From Gamarada debralockiae (taxonomy: Eukaryota; Ascomycota; Leotiomycetes; Helotiales; Hyphodiscaceae): a DNA stretch of 64,000 nucleotides. Made by a program: the position numbers and the translations under genes. Position 1 is the stretch's first letter, and each line of letters starts with the position of its first letter. Shown here one piece after another: positions 55,681 through 64,000 of the stretch. Where the stretch lies: the NCBI GenBank assembly GCA_002803225.1, contig NXFV01001589.1:1-64000 (forward strand). Direction: 5' to 3'. The notes under the pieces are model-generated. The model was not told where the DNA came from, ran no database searches, and worked only from the letters and a program-made list of their open reading frames with translations.

Positions 55681-56318
55681 CGCGATCGGTAGCTTTACTC
55701 TGACGAGGCCTTGGAGAAGGGCCACTATCATATGAGTTCGAGCTGTCTCTGGGGTGGTGCTCTTCGTCTACATAAGGTCGAGAATGATCCGACGGCGGCG
55801 TCCTAGAAGGTAACGGGTTCTTCCTAATTCGGTCTGTCTTTAGGGGAACCCGCCACAACGGTGCCGCTGTCGCCATCCTCTGAAACTGCTCTCCCAATGC
55901 AGTTCCAGCCCTGATTCTCGAGTCCTCTGATATTCTCAATAGATCCTCGTAATTTGCCGTTCCACCGCCCAGCAAAATGTGCAGAGTGGCGATCATCTGC
56001 GACTGCATCTGTATCACGATATCCTTCAATTGATGGCTAGCGATATCTGTTGGTTTCAAAGTATCAGCGTTCATTGGCAGACAAAGACAATGCAGTGGGC
56101 TTACCATCGCCCTTCGCAAACACCACGCCCAACTTCGCAAAATCGCGATCGTATTCTTCTTGTACAGTCGGTGGTCCGATGGCCAATGACTCCTCCACAG
56201 CTTCTCGTTCTCGCTTTGCTTCTGCTTTCTTCTTTTCCCGTTTCTTAAACAATTCAGCCGCCCCCGTGAAAGCAGACACAATGGCGCAAACGCGGCCCAC
56301 GACCTCAATGCCCGACAT
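55568..56318 (-). pseudogene. Hypothetical gene (MSGIEVVG... type) with C-terminus replaced by transposon-derived sequence
   Basis: Exons 56318-56105 and 56046-55568 (58-nt intron) join in phase to 230 codons. The start MSGIEVVGRVCAIVSAFTGA is a hydrophobic helix typical of a group of fungal proteins, some N-terminal to NLR- or ankyrin-type proteins (from memory). A charged coiled coil (LFKKREKKKAEAKREREAVE), EEYDRDFAKLGVVFAKGD and LKDIVIQMQSQMIATLHILL follow. Past about residue 200, PPDLEPVCVLRIWIYRL is the antisense-frame or shifted product of the transposase region, so the original C-terminus is lost. It may still be expressed as a truncated protein. Confidence 0.5.
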
Positions 56319-56857
56319 GTGGGATGGCAAGGCTCGCAGCCTTGCGCGGCGTCGCTGTCGGTTGATGAAAGGGTTGGAATGGATGAACAAATAGCCCGGG
56401 ATAGGAAGATGATGGATGGAAGATAGTGAGAATGTTGGCGGATTATGGATATTAAAATGCCAGATATAGCTTCAAGAATAGAATATTGAGGTTGGAGATA
56501 CAGCAGAGCCTTGTGGTTTGCCAGCATCAAGCCTCGCGTACCAACATCGAGCAAGCAGCATGCAGTTTTGGGACTTCCCAAGTCATTGCAGCAGCAGCGG
56601 CATCAATTGGAACAGAAATAACACTTTAAAGAATAGATCACAAAACCTAGACTTAGATTCTGCTTTTGGTCACATGTCGAGACTGATAACTAGATGCCGA
56701 ATCTCAAAAGTGATGAAAAATGTGGAGGGGGAAGTCTCTCTCGCGAAATTTCAGATGCCTCGCTCATCACGGGACGACTGCACCACGTCAATCTACATAA
56801 TCGCTCATCCTAACTGAACCTTCAACCAACAAGACCAACTCTTTCTGAAGTTCAAGA
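56319..56857. other. Shared upstream region of truncated gene and PCD gene
   Basis: This is a divergent promoter interval. A plus-strand open frame (56518-56817) has no gene-like properties. Nothing else is recognised. Confidence 0.45.
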
Positions 56858-57558
56858 ATGAGATTTCTTATTCCTCGTCCCGTACAGCCAATTCCATTAC
56901 CAATCCAAAGATCCTTCAAGCCACGCTTCTTAATCCGCTCTTACACGTGCAAAATGTCAACCACCTCTCCGCAGCCAAATTTCTCGTCAAACTACGCCCC
57001 AGAACAAGGGACGAAGGATCTAGCACCTCTTTTGAGGGCTAATGGTGGGAAATGGGCTTTGATAGAGAGTGGGAGGGGCGTGGAGAGGAGTTTTAGGTTC
57101 AAGACTTTCAAGAAGACTTGGGTTTGCTTCCCTTTCCTCGAATCTTAGTCTGCTCATCGAAATCACTAATTGCGAACTAGGAGTTCATGAACATTGTAGC
57201 AGAGGAGTGTAAAGTTAAGAAACATCATCCTGAGTGGTCTAATGTACATCACTCCCTTCTTTTCCCAAACCCTTCCTGTTTCCGTCTTCGTCTTCCTCAT
57301 TGGAGATACCTGTCACGTGGAACAAGAAAAGTGACTGAGGAATAGGTTTACAACACGACGTTCATACGCTGGACGACTCATTCGCCGCCTGGGTTGTCGG
57401 AGAAAGATGTCCTAATGGCAAGGTATTGTGATGAGCAGGCTGCAATTTGTGGGGAGGTGGAGGTTGAAGAGGCAAGTGAGCTGGGAAAAGAGTTGGCTGA
57501 TAGAGTTGCGAGTGAGGGTGGGGATTGCTGTGTTCCTAAGAAGAAGGTCGATGCATGA
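56858..57558 (+). CDS. Pterin-4a-carbinolamine dehydratase
   Basis: This enzyme dehydrates 4a-hydroxytetrahydrobiopterin to quinonoid dihydropterin, recycling the cofactor of aromatic amino-acid hydroxylases (EC 4.2.1.96). Exons 56858-57121, 57181-57243 and 57346-57558 give 179 residues. The active-site signature is split across exons and restored by splicing: KKHHPEWSN, VYNTTFIRWTTH and SPPGLSEKD, with the catalytic His pair (HHPEW) and TTH. The 63-nt middle exon carries EFMNIVAEECKVKKHHPEWS. Residues 1-32 (MRFLIPRPVQPIPLPIQRSF...) are basic and Ser/Pro-rich like a mitochondrial presequence, and a second Met at 33 (MSTTSPQP) would give a cytosolic form. The enzyme core (about 100 residues) is flanked by an acidic C-terminal extension ending in Cys-Cys-Val-Pro-Lys-Lys. 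Confidence 0.92.
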
Positions 57559-57921
57559 AGTGTGGTGTCCTCCCTTTAACGTTGTTGTCTCTTGTTGGTA
57601 AGCTGTTGACTTCAGAGAACCTTGAACACGGACAAGTAAGTGTATAAAAGTGGGAAGAGCTTGGTGACTTGGTCTCAATGAGGTGTATTAATTAGGGAGG
57701 CTACAGTATAAGGCAGCCTATGTATGATAATCTAGGAAGACAACCTCCCATGCGCCAAAATTTCAAAACGCCTGTTGTAGGGCAGCTTTCACCACCATGC
57801 TTGTGATTCATCATCTCTCATCCTGCCTCTCTCTAAACTTATCTGCTCATCTCCAGCTCATTCTCAATAATACTAATGGCCCTTCAAGCTCCAATATGTA
57901 CAACCTCCACCCATCACACAT
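57559..57921. other. Convergent spacer between PCD and ERG25
   Basis: This contains the 3' flanks of two converging genes. No feature is recognised. Confidence 0.5.
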
Positions 57922-58880
57922 CTACTGGACCTTCTTGGCCTCCTTCGCCTCTTTGCGCTCACGTCTTTTCTTCGCAGCCTCCGGTCCAGCCTCAGTATCC
58001 ATAACAAAATCCCACCATCTGAAGCTGCTCGCATAGTTGCCGATAAACCGCTCATGGTGCGTATCATGATGATCAGCGCCCGCCCAGAAGGGCAAGAAGT
58101 GGTGCAAGCTCCAAGGGAATTCGTAACCGCTATGCGCATCGATAGCTTGGAACAAACGGAAGACAATCCAGATGTACATAGTCAAGATGTGCAGTTGACC
58201 AGTGAACAAAACCCACAAGATAGGAATACCAACTGTGCCAGCACCGAGCAGCATGACTTCAATAGGCGACGCGTATTCGGCAGCAAGTCCGAAAGGCGCA
58301 GAGTACGTGTGGTGGATCTTATGGATGTTCTTGTAAAGCGGACCCCAGTGCAGCGCGCGGTGGAACCAATAATGCCAGGCATCCTCCAAAACGAAGAACA
58401 CGCAGATATGGAAAAGCATTGTCGTCCAGGCAGGGAAGGGAACGCCGGTTTCCATTCCGCAGTATTTGGCCATGGGGTGGAAGAGCCAGATTTGGGGCAG
58501 TTCGACGGTGAAGTGGGAGAGGAGGACGAGTTTCGTGCAGTTCCATTGTTCGGCTGCGGTGGGGATTTTTTGCCCCTGAATCTTGTACTTGTTGAAGTAG
58601 GGGATGCGGTCGATTATTATCCAGGGAACGCTGCGGCCGAAGTAGACTACTTCATGCATGACGAAGGACATGATTCCGGTGGCGAGGACATCGTTTTGCA
58701 TGTAGGCATACCAACTCTGAATTGAGTGTTAGGAGAGATGTGGAGCGGTCAAGAAGGGTGACTTACTGCCCAGAGGCGCTCGAAGATGTTTAGGTGGACA
58801 TTGTACTTTGAGAGCTCGTTGTAGATACCCAGGTAAGTATCGGGAGCTGCCAAAGAGGTGGAATTGGCTATGAACGACAT
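57922..58880 (-). CDS. ERG25: C-4 methylsterol oxidase
   Basis: Erg25 oxidises the C-4 methyl groups of sterol intermediates in the ER as the first step of C-4 demethylation (EC 1.14.18.9). Exons 58880-58767 and 58716-57922 give 302 residues. Three His clusters of the fatty-acid-hydroxylase superfamily bind the di-iron centre: HRALH, HKIHH and HHDTHH, in that order, with additional His in SLHH. Hydrophobic helices flank them ([37 protein letters not shown]). The C-terminal [16 protein letters not shown] is Lys-rich, consistent with ER retrieval. The 50-nt intron is phase 0. The Met at 58880 was preferred to one upstream because MSFIANSTS...[10 protein letters not shown] gives the family's usual length. 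Confidence 0.95.
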
Positions 58881-59496
58881 GACGGGCGAGTGAGGAAGGG
58901 GGATCGAAGGTATTCGTGAGGATGTTTCGTTGAGAAAGGCAACGGGTTTGAAGTATTTATTAGCGTATTTCGCCTCACACCACAATCTCAGGGACGGAAA
59001 TCAAACAGCCGGCAGCTAATTAACGTCACAGGGGTATGGACCTCATCACGTGAGGAACAGCCAACTTTCACGGATTGAAGTAATCCGGGTGGTACCACTA
59101 TTGGTAATGGGACAAGAGAAACTATACAGTAGCATCATCTTGTTTCCTTTTGAGGATTTTGCTAATTTAGTATTTTGTGACTGAACTGCTCGTAAATTGA
59201 AGTGGTTTTCACATGGCCAAGATTTTCTTTATCTGACAGGGGAAATTGTCCCATGCGCGTCACCTCGGCTGCCGTAAAAAGTCGTTCCTGCATTTGTCGC
59301 CCCATTCACTTCCTCCAGACCTCAGGTCATGATCCCATCAGTTCATCTTTCTTAATTCTTCTAATTTACCATGTCTCGCCGCCGAAATACTCTCCGTGCA
59401 CCTTCTCTTAATTTGGCAAACTGAACTTCTACAACGAACTCCCAATACTCAATTTACGTCTTTTCACCAGCGCCTATACCCCTCGAACGATCAACG
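58881..59496. promoter_or_regulatory. Divergent ERG25-ERG1 promoter region
   Basis: This 616-bp interval separates the start codons of two ergosterol genes and must contain both promoters. Co-regulation is likely because both enzymes use oxygen and both are classic sterol-responsive genes in fungi. The sequence contains ATCACGTGA (59045-59053), annotated separately. Confidence 0.7.
59045..59054. promoter_or_regulatory. Candidate SREBP/E-box site (ATCACGTGAG)
   Basis: The palindromic TCACGTGA core with a leading A matches E-box/SRE-type sites bound by fungal SREBP factors (SrbA, Sre1) at ERG genes. It lies 165 bp upstream of ERG25 and 443 bp upstream of ERG1. Other bHLH factors also bind CACGTG. 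Confidence 0.45.
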
Positions 59497-60993
59497 ATGT
59501 CATTAACTACGAGTCAAGCTGCCAACGAGGAGAGACGACGCGTACATCATGAGGCAGATGTAGTGATAGTCGGCGCTGGCATTTTTGGTTGCGCTGCAGC
59601 GTTTACGCTCGCAAAGCAGGGTCGCAGTGTTATACTGCTCGAACGATGGATGAAAGAACCAGACCGCATTGTGGGCGAGCTTTTACAACCAGGAGGAATA
59701 TCCGCACTCGAGAAACTCGGCCTGTCACATTGCTTGGAAGGAATCGACTCAATTAGGGTGGACGGATACGAAGTGGTTTACTATGGAAATCCGGTGAATA
59801 TTCCATATCCCGCCAATGCTGGTGGTGCGAAGGAGAGAGGATTCCATGAATCTGCGCATGACAAGAGCTCGAGACCGAAAGGCAGGAGTTTTCACCATGG
59901 TCGATTCATTACACAATTGCGGAAAGCATGCGCAGCTCAACCCAATATTACCATCTTCGAGACTGAAGTCACAGATACCATTACGAGTACACACCTCCCA
60001 CAAGTTCTTGGAGTCGAATCGAGAACGTTGAACCCACAGACGGGAGAGAAAGAAAAGGACTGCTTTTTTGGTCAACTCACAATCATTGCGGATGGCTACG
60101 CCTCAAAGTTCCGCAAGCGATACCTTGACAAAGCTCCAGTTGTCAAGAGCAAATTCTACGCTCTCGAGCTAATCGACTGTCCCATGCCCGCTCCAAATCA
60201 CGGCATAGTCGTTCTCGGCGACGCTTCGCCCATCCTCCTCTACCAAATCGGAACCCACGAAACAAGATGCCTGATGGACATCCCGGAAAACACACCTGCG
60301 GCAGCAGCCTCCGCTGGTGGCGCCCGCAATTATATCAAAAACGTCGTTCTCCCTTCACTACCAAAGCAAGTCCAACCTTGTTTCGAAAAAGCCCTCGAAG
60401 ATGGCAAGATCCCTCGAAGCATGCCAAACAGCTGGTTGCCTCCCAGCACACAGACGGAAAGAGGCATGGTGCTGCTCGGTGACGCGATGAATATGCGCCA
60501 TCCTCTAACAGGCGGTGGAATGACGGTAGCATTCAACGATGTCGTCTTACTCTCCGACCTCCTCTCTCCCCAACGAATCCCCAGTCTAGGCGACACAACC
60601 GCAGTCCAAAAAGCTATGAAGGAGTTCCACTGGAAGCGCAAAGGCCTGTCTTCCATCATCAACATCTTGGCACAAGCCCTCTACAGCCTATTTGCGGCAA
60701 ACGATCGCCAACTCAAAGCTCTTCAAAAAGGATGTTTCTCTTATTTCAAGAAGGGAGGCAATTGTGTTGATGGGCCTGCTGGCCTGTTAGCTGGTATCAT
60801 CCGACAACCTATCGTTCTCGTCTACCACTTCTTCGCTGTGGCATTACTCTCGATATGGATCGTGATGCAGGATACGATGGGTGGTCTTTTGGGATTGTGG
60901 AAGTTTCCGTTGGCTGTGGAGGAGAGCGTGCTTATTTTTTGGAAGGCGTGTGTGGTGATTTTCCCATTCATCTTCAGCGAAATGAGAGCCTGA
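59497..60993 (+). CDS. ERG1: Squalene epoxidase (squalene monooxygenase)
   Basis: Erg1 adds the 2,3-epoxide to squalene in the ER with FAD, NADPH and O2 (EC 1.14.14.17), and is the target of allylamine fungicides. A single exon encodes 498 residues. Motifs in order: ADVVIVGAGIFGCAAAFTLA (FAD-binding GxGxxG), GELLQPGGISALEKLGL (substrate loop), FHHGRFITQLRKACAAQPN, TIIADGYASKFRKRY with the DG motif, GMVLLGDAMNMRHPLTGGGM (GD FAD motif), and a hydrophobic C-terminal tail (LVYHFFAVALLSIWIVMQ) for membrane attachment. Length and all landmarks are normal. It is divergent from ERG25. Confidence 0.95.
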   Translation: MSLTTSQAANEERRRVHHEADVVIVGAGIFGCAAAFTLAKQGRSVILLERWMKEPDRIVGELLQPGGISALEKLGLSHCLEGIDSIRVDGYEVVYYGNPVNIPYPANAGGAKERGFHESAHDKSSRPKGRSFHHGRFITQLRKACAAQPNITIFETEVTDTITSTHLPQVLGVESRTLNPQTGEKEKDCFFGQLTIIADGYASKFRKRYLDKAPVVKSKFYALELIDCPMPAPNHGIVVLGDASPILLYQIGTHETRCLMDIPENTPAAAASAGGARNYIKNVVLPSLPKQVQPCFEKALEDGKIPRSMPNSWLPPSTQTERGMVLLGDAMNMRHPLTGGGMTVAFNDVVLLSDLLSPQRIPSLGDTTAVQKAMKEFHWKRKGLSSIINILAQALYSLFAANDRQLKALQKGCFSYFKKGGNCVDGPAGLLAGIIRQPIVLVYHFFAVALLSIWIVMQDTMGGLLGLWKFPLAVEESVLIFWKACVVIFPFIFSEMRA

Positions 60994-63900
60994 TCATCAG
61001 ATAAGTATCAGAATGAGGATTCTAATATGGTAGTAATGGTCTCCTTCTCCAAGGCGTTCTGGATCGTTGCATTTTGGCGAACATTCTGCGCACACCTTTC
61101 AGGGTGGGCACTTTGTACGATATAACGAGCAGCATAGGATTGGAGTTCTGGTGGCATAATGCATGGAGGCAGAAGCCATGCCATTCATGTCCGCTTAATA
61201 GAATAATTCTTAATCGTCCTTAACCGCATCCCGTGCATTGACGTATGGCAAGTTTTCCAGGGTTTGGTCTCGTGAGAGAACAGCTTTGGGCTAGCGACCT
61301 ATATCTACGCTTCTTTCAAAACTCAAAGCTTGAAAAGGAGAAGGTAAGGGGAGGGGGAAGGGTTCAGTAATGCTGGTGCTGCTAGTTCTGGGGCGTCTTG
61401 AGCTACATAGAGCATGATGTGTGATGAGATGCAAAGACGAGGTACGTAGCGAGAGAGCCGAGAGACACTTGCCACAATGGCTTTCATATGACTTTCTCAA
61501 AGGAGATTATGCTCAACATTTGTTGCACGTCGCAGTTCTCGTCTGCGAGCATTTTCCTTATTGGGAGTTTTCGATGAGAGCGAAGCCTTCTTTTGGCTCC
61601 AGGAATTATTCAAACTAGGTCACTGGGTACAAGAAGGCTATCTTTAGCAGTTGAAGCCTATTCAATGAACTTCTCCATTAACCCGAGCCTCCTTCATTAC
61701 GTCGAACACTAAACAATTGAACAAGTCACTGACATCCGTCCCTCTTCGCCTCCTCAATTTCAAAACAAACTCATTCCCAAATCCCCATATCCTATGGTAC
61801 AACGTTACACACCTACCATCTCCTTCCCCTCAACAGGCCACCTTCGAAAAGATAGCCTACTCTCCTTGCATGCGTAAGTCCATTTGCCATTTTGGTTTCC
61901 TCAAGCGGTGACACGTGACGGAAGACCCAGGCGAAGGAGGTACAGTCAGCGCGTTGACGGACTGCATTTGGATTACCTCAGCTCAGCCGACCACACCACC
62001 AGATATGTCACACCAGATATGTGTGGTCAGGCTATACTGGCGCCTATTGGAGTATGCATCTTGATGGATCGGACCGTTCTAATCCTGAGTAAAGTGTATC
62101 TAGACTTTAGGGTTGATGATGGAGTTGGGCCCGGTGGCGCAGAATCCGGCCTCAGAGACAATGGAAGGTCTAAGGATGCAGTGGTGGAGTTGAAGTCTCG
62201 CGGGCCATTGAGAGTGTGGTCAACTTGATCTGAGTTCTTGATGCTCCGAGGGGGAACCGGAATTCATGCATATTTCGCTTCTCGCAACCTTCTCGCAGCG
62301 GTTCCCAACGGTTGACTAGATCGCAACCTTCTCGCAATGCTTCCCAACGGTCGACTAGATTTGCAATCGTCCGCGGAGTAATTGCTAGTTTCTATCCCAA
62401 ATTACTGGACCTGAACTACAACGCCAAGCAGGAATTCGATACAACGAGCCGTGCAGCTTCTCACAACGATGTACTGGCATAATTGCGATTGAAGTTTAAT
62501 CACTACCGAAGTGTCGAATTACCGAACTTGCCATGACTTCCGGATTCTGTCCCTTTGAATCCCAATACTATATGAGAAGTGGATCGTGATAAGAGAAAAT
62601 AGCACAGCGTCGTACATGAAGGAGGAATCATCGCGGAGCAATGTGGGGGCCACAACAACTCCGAACTTGCCACAGACAAAGGAGGGACCGAGAGCAATGA
62701 TATAACTCTCCTCTACCGGCATATATAATGGTTAAGTGACATGTAATAAAACCTTAAAGCCGACGGCGGCAGATTTGGAATCCCGGGCGATAAGGTAGAA
62801 GAGCAGGCAGGAAAAAAGATACAGTTCTGGACCCCGCCCCCTGTTCTTGAGCTCTCGCAGAAAGAAGAGAATCCATATTATGTACCTACCTACCTGCAAT
62901 GCAGTATAGCTATGTATGCAGGTGCTAATGTCATGCGATGCGGAGACGTAACCGGAATGCAGATGAAGCATCAAGCATAAGGCATGAGTGAGGTACTCAG
63001 CCCTACTTACCGTCTTTCCTGCTTCTCCTGAACTCAAATTCCCAAGCTCCCATGAAAAGCTAGACAATATCCAGATAAGGAAATATTCTCGACTTTCTCA
63101 TCACAAACTCCGAGTCTCCACCGTTGATTATAAATCAGCCGTCATCCTTATCGGCCTCTCTTAGTCGATGACTGGGAATCAAAACATTGCATGAGAAAAT
63201 ATGTACGCCATTATACGATTTCTGCAGCCTTTGGAGAAAGTAGAGAATAACCGCTGCGAGTAAGGTCTAAACATCTCATGAAGCCTTGCTCCCTGCGCGA
63301 AGTTCGAGGCTGAATAAGGAGGAATATGCCGTGAGAGCTCAAGTACCGAGTGACTTTTCACTCCAGCCAGCCCCGATAGTCCGGGGCACCCGCGTGTCCA
63401 ATGACTGGGAAAAGAAACTGGTCACGTGTCAATGAGGTTTTGCGTCTTGCAGCAGACTGGCCATGCATTTACTAGAAAGGGCAAGATGGGCCTTGTTCAA
63501 GATAGGTCTTAGGAGTGCAACTGCATGAGAGCTTTAAATCCATCCAGAGATATCTTCTTGGTCAAGAAAGAACAGGGCATGCTTACTCTCAGTGACCCCT
63601 GACTCTCCTTCAGCGCTCGTCAAAATCTCGTCACTCAGAGATTAGTAAGAATCAGCCCGTCAATCTTAAAACTTCCTCGAAAAGGGGAATCCACTTCTAT
63701 TTAGAGTGACAGCCACCCAATACCCTCTGGCTGTGAATCTGCGTCGGCCGTTTATTACGGGCTGGCGGACTTCGTTTCATGGTTTCGTAAGCGGGCTTGC
63801 TTTCTTCGCCGAGCAGTTGGAAATGATATGTAAGCATCTGGGAATGTGCCGACAGGATTAGTAGTGATGCAATACAGTATATGTAGAGTGGCCAATGAGG

Positions 63901-64000
63901 GAGCATTTGCTGCATCTTGACAAAATTATTAATAATCGGTTGTTTCTCCTTGGCTCCGCTCGCTGATACTTTCCCTGCTTCTTCCCCTTCTAATCGATCT
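60994..64000. other. Terminal 3 kb, no gene supported
   Basis: Open frames are short (under 115 codons) and lack family features on both strands. CACGTG elements occur near 61912 and 63423. A 39-bp tandem duplication is listed separately. A short inverted pair GACCACAC/GTGTGGTC flanks a direct repeat CACCAGATATGT near 61988-62027. Confidence 0.5.
62283..62360. repeat. 39-bp tandem duplication
   Basis: Two adjacent 39-bp units (62283-62321 and 62322-62360) share CGCAACCTTCTCGCA and TTCCCAACGGT.GACTAGAT and differ at four or five bases. Non-coding. Confidence 0.85.

Noticed and set aside
58054..58725. 223-codon plus-strand frame
   Set aside because: Antisense to ERG25, whose His clusters and intron are unambiguous.
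62283..62360. CRISPR-like spacing
   Set aside because: Only two directly adjacent copies, no spacers, and a eukaryotic genome.

Overview
This window is nuclear DNA from a filamentous ascomycete (Pezizomycotina; Leotiomycetes or a close class is a guess). Genes are monocistronic and lie on both strands. They carry short GT-AG introns, mostly 45-110 nt, and many encode proteins typical of this group (NCA2, a PSY2-type PP4 subunit, AFG2, SEC4, ERG1, ERG25, ALG5). Exon joins below were chosen so that splice sites, reading phase and family conservation agree; none was checked against transcripts.

Layout. 0.3-3.9 kb: a mitochondrial carrier facing a 14-TM DHA2-type MFS exporter. 4.8-7.7 kb: two tandem decayed copies of a gene coding for a WHxxILDT...HH module followed by ubiquitin-like domains. 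8.0-12.7 kb: a DHA1-type MFS transporter and a GH13 alpha-glucosidase. 13.0-24.6 kb: a dense housekeeping block with a PPR protein, NCA2, the Rab GTPase SEC4, an unrecognised probably mitochondrial protein and the AAA+ ATPase AFG2.

24.6-47.2 kb is gene-poor and looks accessory. It holds decayed genes, short tandem repeats, a long hairpin repeat, a MITE with TA target duplications, orphan genes, and the most interesting locus here: a 1539-residue protein joining zinc-finger-like segments, a non-RD protein kinase and a complete HET (heterokaryon incompatibility) domain. HET domains are fungal cell-death effectors in allorecognition, so this reads as a one-polypeptide sensor/kinase/executioner, although that function is inferred.

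47.2-53.7 kb returns to conserved genes: PSY2, ALG5 and a GFA/CENP-V-like zinc protein. 53.8-56.3 kb is a scar: a 3'-5' exonuclease fragment, the 3' part of a pogo/Fot1-type transposase, and a gene whose C-terminus now runs into transposon-derived sequence. 56.9-61.0 kb holds pterin carbinolamine dehydratase and a divergent ergosterol pair, ERG25 (C-4 methylsterol oxidase) and ERG1 (squalene epoxidase). The pair shares a 616-bp promoter with an ATCACGTGA element of the kind bound by fungal SREBP factors. The last 3 kb shows no gene I can support.
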